From positions 34,106 through 98,105 of the forward strand of contig NZ_JRPC02000004.1 in NCBI RefSeq assembly GCF_000765745.2: DNA of 64,000 nucleotides. Direction: 5' to 3'. Positions within the stretch are counted from its first letter, which is position 1, and the number at the start of each line of letters is the position of its first letter. Positions 56,894 to 64,000 of the stretch are shown here, one piece after another. Position numbers and translations under genes: made by a program. A model generated the notes under the pieces. That model made no database searches. It was not told where the DNA came from and saw only the letters and a list, made by a program, of their open reading frames with translations. Origin of the DNA: Helicobacter apodemus (GTDB taxonomy: Bacteria > Campylobacterota > Campylobacteria > Campylobacterales > Helicobacteraceae).

Positions 56894-58576
56894 CTATGCT
56901 ATCTTGTTAAACTCTAGGATAAATTCACTCCCTTTTCCTACCTCACTCTTTAGCTCTAAATATGCTTGATGATAAGCAACAGCGGATTTTACAATCGATA
57001 ATCCAAGTCCTGTGCCTCCTAATTGCTTACTGCGACTTTTATCCACACAAAAAAATCGCTCAAAGATTCTTTGGTGGAGATGCTCTGGGATACCAATCCC
57101 ACTATCTTGTATGCTAAGTCTTATTTTCTCCCCTAAATTATGCAAAGAAACCCTAATAAAGCCTCCTTTTTTATTATATTTAATCGCATTATCCACTAAA
57201 TTAAAGATAAGGTTTTCTACTAAGCTTTTCTCCCCTAAGATATAACCCTCTTGTAAATCTAAAAGAATTTCAACTTCATATTGTGTAGCAATCATTTTTA
57301 AATGCTTAACAACCTTTAACACATTGCTCTTTAAAGATATTTTTTGCTTTTGTAAATATTCTGCTCCCCCCTCATCAAAGAATGAAAGCTTTAAAATCTC
57401 ATCTATCATTACAAGCAATCTTGTAGATTCTGCAAGTATTTTGTCGATAAATTGGGGTATATCCTCCTTTTTTACAAGATTGTTTTTCAACATTTCAGAG
57501 CTAGCAAGTATGGAGGTTAAAGGAGTCTTTAACTCGTGCGTTACATTAGCGCTAAATTCTTTTCTTAAATTTTGTGCGAGTTTAGTTTGTGTAATATCCC
57601 GAACAATAACAACCATTCCTTTACATTTATTTTTCACAAAAATAGGTGTAAAAATCACCTCACATTCAAAATTACAAAGTTGCATTTGCAAAGTCTTGCT
57701 TTCCTCTTGTTTATGTTTTTTAAAATCCCTTAAAAGATTAAGCAAGATTTTCAAAAAATGCGATTCTTTAAGCTCATAGATTATAGTGCAAGATGAGAGG
57801 TTTTTAAAATACTTATTAACGCTTTTATTGGTAGAGAGAATATCTCCGTGTTGGTTAAGTAAAATTAACCCATCACTCATATGTTCTGCTAATAAAAGCA
57901 TTTCTTGCTGCTTTTGACGCAAATGCTTGAGTTGGGTTTTGATAATTTTGTTTTGGGATTTGATTTTTTTCACAAAACTATGAAGCTCAAAATACAGCGA
58001 ATCTTTTTTTAAATCCTCTAAATTAGCTTTCAAAATAGGCTTTAAGATAGCCTTTGCTAAGACTTTAGCTAGAAAGAAACAAAGCAGTAGTGCTAAAAAG
58101 GATTCTACAAAGAAAAAGGGTAGGAGCTTAAAAAATAAAGCTTTAACATATTTTTGCTCTTTAGCCACTCTTAAAACAATCTCCCTTTCTTTTAAAAACA
58201 CCGCATAATAAAGTGTTTTAGCCCCTAGTGTATTAGAATAACGGACACTTGTAGCCCCTCCATTAAGCAAGGCATTTTGGATTTCCTCTCTACTGCTATG
58301 ATTTTCTAAAACTTTGCTAAAGCTATCGTAGAGAACATTGCCATTTTTATCGATAATGCTTATTCTATAATGGGAATCTTGAAGGGGTTTAACAAGCGAT
58401 TCTAACTGGGTTAAATCCTGCGGTAATTGCTCTATTAAAGATTTGGATTGATTTTTTAAATCCTCTAAAGATTCCTTTTGAAAAAACGATTCTAAGCTAA
58501 AGAGCAAAAAGGCATTAGCAAGAAGCAAAAGGCTTAAACTTCCTATAAAAATAGAAAAAAAGATTCTTCTTTGCAT
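56894..58576 (-). CDS. phoR: Sensor histidine kinase, PhoR-like
   Basis: This 560-residue kinase probably senses phosphate status with the PhoB-type partner just upstream. It has an N-terminal membrane segment (RRIFFSIFIGSLSLLLLANA), a periplasmic part of about 105 residues and a second span (LLPFFFVESFLALLLCFF). A PAS-like domain follows, then the H-box FSANVTHELKTPLTSIL with His347. The HATPase parts are NLVDNAIKYNKKGG, DSGIGIP and GGTGLGLSIVK. I chose ATG at 58,576; it starts one base after the phoB stop. The PhoR assignment rests on operon context. Confidence 0.85.
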   Translation of the reverse strand: MQRRIFFSIFIGSLSLLLLANAFLLFSLESFFQKESLEDLKNQSKSLIEQLPQDLTQLESLVKPLQDSHYRISIIDKNGNVLYDSFSKVLENHSSREEIQNALLNGGATSVRYSNTLGAKTLYYAVFLKEREIVLRVAKEQKYVKALFFKLLPFFFVESFLALLLCFFLAKVLAKAILKPILKANLEDLKKDSLYFELHSFVKKIKSQNKIIKTQLKHLRQKQQEMLLLAEHMSDGLILLNQHGDILSTNKSVNKYFKNLSSCTIIYELKESHFLKILLNLLRDFKKHKQEESKTLQMQLCNFECEVIFTPIFVKNKCKGMVVIVRDITQTKLAQNLRKEFSANVTHELKTPLTSILASSEMLKNNLVKKEDIPQFIDKILAESTRLLVMIDEILKLSFFDEGGAEYLQKQKISLKSNVLKVVKHLKMIATQYEVEILLDLQEGYILGEKSLVENLIFNLVDNAIKYNKKGGFIRVSLHNLGEKIRLSIQDSGIGIPEHLHQRIFERFFCVDKSRSKQLGGTGLGLSIVKSAVAYHQAYLELKSEVGKGSEFILEFNKIA

Positions 58577-58577
58577 C

Positions 58578-59243
58578 TTAATCTTTAGAAAACTTATAAC
58601 CCATACCGCGTATAGTTTGGATATGATGACCAAAATCGCCTAATTTTTGCCGCAATGTTTTAATATGAATATCTAAAGTCCTGCTGTGTGTGCCATAATC
58701 ATACCCCCATAAAGCCTCTAAAATCTCCTCTCTATTAAAAGCCCTTTCTTGATTTTTCAAAAATAACCCTAAAAGTTCAAATTCTTTTAAGGTAAGGGGA
58801 ATAGGCTTATTATTAATCTTTACTTGATGATTAGTAATAGAATAGGTGCAATTTTTAAAAACAATTTCATCTTTATCCCCATTCTTCCGGCGCAAAATAG
58901 CACGAATCCTTGCTAAAAACTCCATAACACCAAAGGGCTTACTCATATAATCATCTGCTCCATAATCTAAGCCCTTAACTTTGTCAATCTCACTATCTAA
59001 GGCTGTTAGCATTAAAACAGAGATTTTTTGAGTATTAGGATTACTTTTTATCCTCTGTAAAATTTCAAAGCCATTCATCCCGGGCAATAAACAATCTAAT
59101 ACTAAAATTTGTGGAATAGAATCTTTCAAAGCAGATTCCAATTGTGTAAATTCACTAAAGCCTTTTGCTTCAATATTTTGAGATTTTAAGGCATAAAGCA
59201 CAATGTCTAAAATAGCTTTATCATCTTCTAAAACATAAACCAA
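58578..59243 (-). CDS. phoB: Response regulator, PhoB/OmpR family
   Basis: A receiver domain with the acidic pocket LEDD (residues 5-8), phospho-acceptor Asp50 in ILVLDCLLPGMNG, and the conserved Thr and Lys (LMLTALDS, SKPFG) is joined to a winged-helix DNA-binding domain. The latter has NREEILEALWGYDYGTHSRT and VDVHI-like LDIHIKTLRQKLGD, as in PhoB. The 221 residues are standard. No ATG lies in frame at the N-terminus; the start is TTG at 59,243, with AGGA six bases upstream. It follows pstB by 34 bases in the pst operon. A PhoB role is inferred from that linkage. Confidence 0.87.
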   Translation of the reverse strand: MVYVLEDDKAILDIVLYALKSQNIEAKGFSEFTQLESALKDSIPQILVLDCLLPGMNGFEILQRIKSNPNTQKISVLMLTALDSEIDKVKGLDYGADDYMSKPFGVMEFLARIRAILRRKNGDKDEIVFKNCTYSITNHQVKINNKPIPLTLKEFELLGLFLKNQERAFNREEILEALWGYDYGTHSRTLDIHIKTLRQKLGDFGHHIQTIRGMGYKFSKD

Positions 59244-59277
59244 AGCATATCCTAAGTTTTAATACAATTTTAACATA

Positions 59278-60033
59278 TTAACCAAATCTTCCCTCAATAT
59301 ACTCACGCGTTTTTTGCTTTTTAGCCTTATGGAATATTTTTTGTGTATCCTCATATTCTATCATCTCCCCAAGCAAGAAAAATGCGGTTTTATCGGAGAT
59401 TCTTAATGCTTGTTGCATATTATGGGTTACGATAATAATCGTATATTCTTTTTTTAAATTTAAAATAAGTTTTTCAATCTTTGCAGTAGAAATAGGATCT
59501 AGCGCACTTGTTGGTTCATCCATTAAAAGCACTTCAGGATTAGTTGCTATTGCCCTTGCGATACATAATCTTTGTTGCTGCCCACCACTAAGGCTTAAAG
59601 CACTACTTTTTAATTTATCTTTTAAATCCTCCCATAACCCAACATCCTCTAAAGAAGTTTGAATAACCTCATCAAGCTTTGCCTTTTTCTTAATCCCGTG
59701 CGTCTTTGGACCAAAGGCGATATTATCATAAATACTCATAGGAAAGGGATTAGGCTTTTGAAAAACCATTCCCACTTTTTTACGCAAGGTATTAATGGGA
59801 ACATCTTTATAAATATCTTTATTTTCAAAGAGTATTTTTCCTTTAATCTTACATTCCTCTATTAAATCATTCATACGATTAAGGCTTTTAATAAAAGTCG
59901 ATTTACCACAACCACTAGGACCTATAAAAGCCGTAACTTTGTCTTTATAAATCTCCATATTAATGTCTTTTAATGCTAAAAAAGAGCCATAATAAAGGTT
60001 CATCTTTTTAATATTAAAACAAATTTTTTGCAT
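59278..60033 (-). CDS. pstB: Phosphate ABC transporter ATPase PstB
   Basis: The 251-residue ATPase has Walker [10 protein letters not shown], the PstB-typical [22 protein letters not shown]-loop region (split here for length), the [16 protein letters not shown] signature and Walker [14 protein letters not shown]. The H-loop is ITHNM-like IIVTHNMQQ. It lies two bases after pstA and completes the pstSCAB set. Confidence 0.96.
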   Translation of the reverse strand: MQKICFNIKKMNLYYGSFLALKDINMEIYKDKVTAFIGPSGCGKSTFIKSLNRMNDLIEECKIKGKILFENKDIYKDVPINTLRKKVGMVFQKPNPFPMSIYDNIAFGPKTHGIKKKAKLDEVIQTSLEDVGLWEDLKDKLKSSALSLSGGQQQRLCIARAIATNPEVLLMDEPTSALDPISTAKIEKLILNLKKEYTIIIVTHNMQQALRISDKTAFFLLGEMIEYEDTQKIFHKAKKQKTREYIEGRFG

Positions 60034-60035
60034 TT

Positions 60036-60860
60036 TTATCCTTTAGTTAATCTTTTAGCTATGTAATTAGCTAAGAGGTTTATAATAAGCACGATTAGTA
60101 TTAGCACCATAGCGGTAGTATAGGCTTCATTGATGTATTGCCCCTCACTAGAGATAATATACATATGCACACTAAGTGTTCGTCCAGAATCTGTTAATCC
60201 CGCTACTTTTGCCACACCTCCTGAAGTATAAAGCAAAGCGGCACTCTCCCCCACTACTCTCCCTATACCCAAAAGTATCCCTGCTAAAATCATAGGGATA
60301 CTAGAAGGGAGAATAATGGCAAAAATAGTGCGTAACTTTCCAGCACCAAGTGCTAAACTTGCTTCTCTCAATTCTATGGGGACAGATTTTAGGGCTTCTT
60401 GAGAGCTTCTTAAAATCAGCGGTAAAATCATAAGACTTAAGGTTAATACCCCCGATAAAAAGCTTATTTTAAAGCCAAAATAAATCACAAACGCCAGATA
60501 ACCAAATAAACCATAAACAATACTAGGAATCCCTAAAAGCGTATCAGAGGCAATTTTTATAACATAAAGGAGTTTATTTTTCTTGCTATTGTATTCATTA
60601 AGAAAAATCGCACCAAAAATCCCAATGGGGGTTGTTAAAAGCATAGAAAATACCACCATATTTAAGGTATTAATGAGTGCAGGGAGCATAGAGATATTTT
60701 GGGAGCTATATTCCCATTCAAAGAGAGTAGGAGAGAAATGCAAGATTCCTTTATAAAAGATAAATCCCATTAAAAGTATAAATATGCTTAAAGTGATGAA
60801 TAATGCAAATTTTGTGAGAAAGCAAAGGCATAAAGAGAGTTTATCATAATGTGTTTTCAT
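60036..60860 (-). CDS. pstA: Phosphate ABC permease PstA
   Basis: A 274-residue membrane protein with about six spans. The EAA-type coupling loop is seen in [18 protein letters not shown], and the family segment [18 protein letters not shown] is present. It overlaps pstC by four bases and is followed two bases later by pstB, so the genes are translationally coupled. Confidence 0.95.
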   Translation of the reverse strand: MKTHYDKLSLCLCFLTKFALFITLSIFILLMGFIFYKGILHFSPTLFEWEYSSQNISMLPALINTLNMVVFSMLLTTPIGIFGAIFLNEYNSKKNKLLYVIKIASDTLLGIPSIVYGLFGYLAFVIYFGFKISFLSGVLTLSLMILPLILRSSQEALKSVPIELREASLALGAGKLRTIFAIILPSSIPMILAGILLGIGRVVGESAALLYTSGGVAKVAGLTDSGRTLSVHMYIISSEGQYINEAYTTAMVLILIVLIINLLANYIAKRLTKG

Positions 60861-61699
60861 GGTTTTTCTTTGATAAGATTAAGGCTTGTATTAATAAGTA
60901 ATATTAAAACAAATAATACCACCGCATTAACAATTAAGGCTTCCCTATGTAAATCTGTCGCATACCCCATTTCAAGTGCTATATTAGTTGTAAGCGTTCG
61001 CACTCCATCAATGAGGCTATGAGGGATTTGCACTTGATTACCTGCTACCATAATAACTGCCATAGCTTCTCCAATAGCCCTACCAATCCCTAAAATAATA
61101 GAGGATAAAATCCCGCTTCTAGCACTTAAAAGACTAACAAAAAATACACTTCGCTCTTTAGTAGCTCCTAATGCTAAAGCTCCCTCATAATAAGATTTTG
61201 GGACACTATCAAGGGCGGATTTAGAGATTAATATAATTGTAGGTAAAATCATAATGCTTAGGATTAAAGCAGCGGCTAAGACACTCTTTCCAGAAACCCC
61301 ATTAAAAGCATCACTTATCCAAGGAACTATCACTACAAGTCCAAAAAATCCATACACAACAGAGGGAATAGCGCCTAATAATTCAATAGCGGGCATTACA
61401 TAATATTTGGTTTGCTTACTCGCAAAAGCGGATAAATAAATCGCACTTAAAACACCAATAGGCACACCCAACAAAATAGCTAAAACACTCACATAAATAC
61501 TCCCAATAATCATAGGGAATATTCCAAAAATCTCTTCACTAGGATACCAATTAAGACCAAAGATAAATTCTAAAAATCCTATGTGAAAAAGTGTAGGTAT
61601 GGCATTACCAAATAAAAATATACAAATCATTATTACGCATAATATAGAAATACAGCCAAAGAGGGCAAATACTCCTTGTGCTATTCTTTCTTTTATCAT
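60857..61699 (-). CDS. pstC: Phosphate ABC permease PstC
   Basis: A 280-residue membrane protein with about six spans. It has the PstC segments LLGAIPSVVYGFFGLVVIVP and the coupling loop SYYEGALALGATKERSVF. ATG at 61,699 (MIKERIAQG) overlaps the pstS stop by four bases (ATGA); a TTG five codons upstream is possible but lies deeper inside pstS. Confidence 0.95.
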   Translation of the reverse strand: MIKERIAQGVFALFGCISILCVIMICIFLFGNAIPTLFHIGFLEFIFGLNWYPSEEIFGIFPMIIGSIYVSVLAILLGVPIGVLSAIYLSAFASKQTKYYVMPAIELLGAIPSVVYGFFGLVVIVPWISDAFNGVSGKSVLAAALILSIMILPTIILISKSALDSVPKSYYEGALALGATKERSVFFVSLLSARSGILSSIILGIGRAIGEAMAVIMVAGNQVQIPHSLIDGVRTLTTNIALEMGYATDLHREALIVNAVVLFVLILLINTSLNLIKEKP

Positions 61700-62523
61700 T
61701 GAATTTGTTCCCAAGTAGTAATTTCACCTAAGAATATTTTTCGCACCTGCTCTTTGGTGAGATTAGTAATAGGGTTTTGATGATTAACAATAATGGCTAA
61801 ACCATCGATTGCTAATACTTGAGGCTTAACACCCTTTTTAAGCTCACTTTCCTTAACCTCTCTTGATACCATTCCTATATCCGCAATCCCTTCTATTACA
61901 GAATTTACCCCGATAGTTGAATCTGATTGTGAAATTTCTATATCCGCATTAGGATTGATTTTGACATAGGATTCTTTAAGTTTTTCCATAAGTGGAGTAA
62001 CCGAGCTTGAACCTGCAATAATTAATTTTCCACGAGGGTTTTTGCTCTTAAAATTGCCCTTTGATACAGAGATATACCCAGCCTTTTGTATGATAGGCTT
62101 TGCCTCTAGTGAAACCGTATAGGCAAGAAAGTCTTCTATAAGTGGGTTGCTTAATTTTGTTACGACATTAAAGTTTCTAAAAATAGTATAACTCTTGTTG
62201 GTGATATTTTCAACACTTGGGATTACTCCATTAATGCTAATGGGCTTAATAGAATTATTTAACGCTCCTAAGGAGATATAACCAATAGAATTTTTAGAGT
62301 TTGCAACGCTTGTTAGCATTATGCCGGTAGAATTTGTGATTTCTATCTTTTGAGCAATAGCATCAATTTTTTTGTTATTAACGCTTTTGTAGATTTCAAA
62401 AATATCCACAAAGGCACTTCTAGTCCCTGAACCCATTTCCCTTGAAATAGGATAAATATTTTCCGCTAAAGCATTAAGGGATAGACAAGCTAACAGCCAT
62501 AAGCCTAAAATAGTTTTTTTCAT
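61696..62523 (-). CDS. pstS: Phosphate-binding protein PstS, circularly permuted
   Basis: The 275-residue periplasmic phosphate-binding protein has a signal peptide (LGLWLLACLSLNALA). The lobe order is reversed relative to E. coli PstS. The mature protein begins with ISREMGSGTRSAF, SVANSKNSIGYISLGAL and SVENITNKSYTIFRNF, which are second-half elements. Only then come the normally N-terminal LIIAGSSSVTPLMEKL and ADIGMVSREVKES, ending LGEITTWEQIQ. The break falls between TW..IQ and the SREMGSGT loop, the hinge in the classical order. Both phosphate-binding loops (SGT and SSS) are present. I recall the same order in some clostridial PstS proteins. It leads the operon pstSCAB-phoB-phoR; no phoU is visible. 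Confidence 0.88.
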   Translation of the reverse strand: MKKTILGLWLLACLSLNALAENIYPISREMGSGTRSAFVDIFEIYKSVNNKKIDAIAQKIEITNSTGIMLTSVANSKNSIGYISLGALNNSIKPISINGVIPSVENITNKSYTIFRNFNVVTKLSNPLIEDFLAYTVSLEAKPIIQKAGYISVSKGNFKSKNPRGKLIIAGSSSVTPLMEKLKESYVKINPNADIEISQSDSTIGVNSVIEGIADIGMVSREVKESELKKGVKPQVLAIDGLAIIVNHQNPITNLTKEQVRKIFLGEITTWEQIQ

Positions 62524-62578
62524 AAGATAACTCCTTAATTAAAGTAATAACAAAAGTATAAAAAGGGAATGTAAAAAA

Positions 62579-62612
62579 GAATGTGTAAGTATTGTAAAAG
62601 TTTTGTAAAGTT
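62579..62612 (-). promoter_or_regulatory. Candidate PhoB box upstream of pstS
   Basis: Reading the minus strand, three direct repeats follow each other at 10-11 base intervals: CTTTACAAAA, CTTTTACAATA, CTTACACATTC. This spacing and the CT-T-ACA core resemble the E. coli pho box (CTGTCAT, 11-bp period). A TATACT lies 17 bases further toward pstS as a possible -10, with no -35, as in PhoB-activated promoters. Confidence 0.55.
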
Positions 62613-62741
62613 TATTTCTGGAATATGATTCTAATAAATGCAATTAAAAATATTTTGCAATTAATCCCTCAAAGAGGGCATTTAAAAGATAGATACTTAG
62701 CCTTTTGCCTCTATGATACTTTAGGTCTCTTTAAGGGGTAC

Positions 62742-63320
62742 TCACAACACCCCCTTTAAAGAATGCACCATATTAGGATTTATCATTACATTAATCCCAA
62801 GAAAAAATGCTCCACAGATATAGGCAATTACTTGGTCGGCTAATCCACTGGTTCTAAACCTTAAAGCTTTAGGAAGCACAAAATACTTTTTACTTTTAAA
62901 AGGCAAAAAGATTGGCACACCACTTAAAGTCATCATATCTCCAACTATATGCAAAAGATTACCTAGAATAAATCCAGAGACTAGAAATACTAAAGCATTT
63001 TCATAAAATCCATTTATAAATGTTCTAACACTCTCAAAATTACATAGCACCATTAATAAAAGGATTAAGATAATAATAAAAGGCAAACTATGTGTAAATC
63101 CCCTATGTCCAAAAATAGCATTCATTAAGTGAGATACCCCTATAAACATTCTACCTATTTTGGAATGTGGTTCATCAATATCGGGGAATATTGCTCCAAA
63201 GGCTACTGCAAAATAAAAGATTAATAAATGGTTGCTTTCAATAGGTATAAATGGCTGTATTATAAAAACACCTACTGAAGTTAAAGAGAGAGCAAAGGTA
63301 ATATGGGTTTTAGCTAACAT
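62742..63320 (-). CDS. Membrane-bound metal-dependent hydrolase, YdjM/DUF457-like
   Basis: The 192-residue protein has four to five hydrophobic segments. Metal-ligand type histidines are seen in AKTHITFALSL at the N-terminus, DIDEPHSKIGR and the central FGHRGFTHSLPF, with NLLHIVGDMMTLSGVPIF later. This is the pattern of the YdjM/YbcI (DUF457) family of inner-membrane proteins, whose substrate is not well defined. It starts at ATG 63,320. It is not part of the pst operon; 62,524-62,741 carries the pstS promoter region. Confidence 0.75.
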   Translation of the reverse strand: MLAKTHITFALSLTSVGVFIIQPFIPIESNHLLIFYFAVAFGAIFPDIDEPHSKIGRMFIGVSHLMNAIFGHRGFTHSLPFIIILILLLMVLCNFESVRTFINGFYENALVFLVSGFILGNLLHIVGDMMTLSGVPIFLPFKSKKYFVLPKALRFRTSGLADQVIAYICGAFFLGINVMINPNMVHSLKGVL

Positions 63321-63368
63321 TTATTACCTCCAACATTATTCCCAAAGTCAAACATAAAACAATCCTTA

Positions 63369-63523
63369 TTACTTTCTTTTATGGGTTTTTGTTCCATTTC
63401 TTTGCTTTATTGTAACACTTTTAGAAAGTAGAATCTCTTTTTTAGGTATTGAATCTTGTGAGATTAAGATATTAATAGCTTTATTATCAGTAAGTGTAAC
63501 TCTTAATTCATATTTTTTTGCAT
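63369..63523 (-). pseudogene. Small gene broken by a one-base loss in an A7 run
   Basis: A good GGAGG followed by ATG (63,523) is followed by only five codons before TAA. If the A7 run at codons 2-4 had eight A, the frame would continue for 51 residues, M-Q-K-K-Y-E-L-R-V-T-L-T-D-N-K-A... ending KQRNGTKTHKRK. The strong ribosome site argues for a real gene. It could be phase-variable, decayed or a sequence error. Family unknown. Confidence 0.45.
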
Positions 63524-63532
63524 AGTTACCTC

Positions 63533-63661
63533 CTAAAATTCTAAATTAGTTCTTTTAGTAAATAGCTCATAGCATTGTGGAGTTTTTGTATAAGATTGTA
63601 GAGTCATTGCAATAAAATGTGCCATTGCTTGTCCTTTATTTGTGGAATAGTTTGAAATCAA
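63533..63661 (-). CDS. Small hypothetical protein
   Basis: A frame of up to 42 residues (TTG start at 63,661; internal ATG at 63,625) ends ...SYTKTPQCYELFTKRTNLEF. It overlaps the stop of the preceding HTH gene and is followed nine bases later by the broken small gene, so the three look co-transcribed. I do not recognise it. Confidence 0.35.
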   Translation of the reverse strand: MISNYSTNKGQAMAHFIAMTLQSYTKTPQCYELFTKRTNLEF

Positions 63662-63864
63662 TATTCTTCGTGTAATTCCCTTTTTGTAAGATTTTTTCGT
63701 ATTGTTCTTATTCCACTTTTATATGCAGAAATAACTTCTTTTTTTGAAATTTGTAGAATTAAAGCAATCTCATCAAAAGAATACTCTCTTTCTTTTAGCT
63801 TTAGTTCCCAAAACCATTTTAATGGATTTGAGTCTTTATGTTTTCTAGCATATTTAAGATACAT
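63658..63864 (-). CDS. Small HTH protein resembling sigma-70 region 4
   Basis: The 68-residue protein is basic, with a helix-turn-helix-like segment YSFDEIALILQISKKEVISA preceded by a charged helix. The pattern 'EIA..L.is...V....' is like sigma region 4 or a small mobile-element regulator. No other domain is present. It heads a short run of small genes of unknown role. Confidence 0.5.
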   Translation of the reverse strand: MYLKYARKHKDSNPLKWFWELKLKEREYSFDEIALILQISKKEVISAYKSGIRTIRKNLTKRELHEEY

Positions 63865-63908
63865 AAGTTCTTCTTTTAATGGTATTACTATTTGCCCCTC
63901 TTTTTTGT

Positions 63909-63914
63909 TATAAT
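63909..63914 (+). promoter_or_regulatory. Possible -10 element before the last gene
   Basis: TATAAT preceded by GT, 34 bases upstream of the ATG at 63,948. It faces away from the small HTH gene. No -35 was identified. Confidence 0.3.
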
Positions 63915-63947
63915 GCCTACCTTAATTTTAAGATTAAGGAATCTCTA

Positions 63948-64000
63948 ATGAATAAACTAATGCTTAATCTCTCTATTAACTTTCATTTTAAAGGATTCTT
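63948..64000 (+). CDS. Start of a gene that runs off the window
   Basis: ATG with AAGGA eight bases upstream, then MNKLMLNLSINFHFKGF in one open frame to the last base. Too short to assign. Confidence 0.3.
   Translation, partial: MNKLMLNLSINFHFKGF

Overview
The window is AT-rich chromosomal DNA of a Helicobacter, probably an enterohepatic species. The strongest evidence is a single open frame that fuses RNA polymerase beta and beta' (rpoBC, 2,883 codons), an arrangement known from Helicobacter and Wolinella; the low GC content fits Helicobacter. Two blocks keep the gene order known from Helicobacter pylori: serA-(hypothetical)-rpsA-ispH-aroA-pheT-pheS-HIT, and tuf-rpmG-tRNATrp-secE-nusG-rplKAJL-rpoBC-rpsL-rpsG-fusA. 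The pst phosphate system and the mgl sugar transporter are accessory by comparison with H. pylori.

Layout. 1-1,720: decayed accessory DNA with remnants of a DNA methyltransferase and an ImmA/IrrE-type metallopeptidase. 1,726-3,077: a periplasmic IroE/Cee-like esterase and a GNAT acetyltransferase. 3,513-16,228: tRNA-Leu, the serA-to-HIT housekeeping block, rmuC, and cfa. 16,239-33,021: translation and transcription genes on the minus strand, headed by the tRNA-Thr-Tyr-Gly-Thr-tuf array. 33,147-37,902: a TonB-dependent receptor coupled to a membrane protein, then 5-formyl-THF cyclo-ligase and RNase Y. 38,049-41,702: mglBAC, a glucose/galactose ABC importer. 41,818-56,866: a surface-glycan (LOS/O-antigen type) island. 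56,894-62,523: pstSCAB plus a PhoB/PhoR-type two-component system in one operon. 62,742 to the end: a membrane hydrolase and small, partly broken ORFs.

The glycan island is the most interesting region. It encodes RmlA and RmlB, two tandem FdtA/QdtA-type 3,4-ketoisomerases, a DegT-type aminotransferase and a QdtC/FdtC-type N-acetyltransferase. Together these are a complete set for making dTDP-3-acetamido-3,6-dideoxyhexose (Fuc3NAc or Qui3NAc). It also has glycosyltransferases of several families (GT9, GT-D, GT11, GT2, GT4). Eight poly-G/poly-C tracts of 10-13 bases lie in coding frames within about 11 kb, so almost every step can phase-vary. One tract (G11) encodes the glycine-rich nucleotide-binding loop of RmlB itself, so a slip there would switch off the whole dTDP-sugar branch. 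Two genes in the island are decayed: a FutC-type alpha-1,2-fucosyltransferase and a radical SAM/SPASM protein.

The phosphate operon also stands out. Its PstS has its two lobes in circularly permuted order compared with E. coli PstS, and three direct repeats resembling a PhoB box precede the gene.
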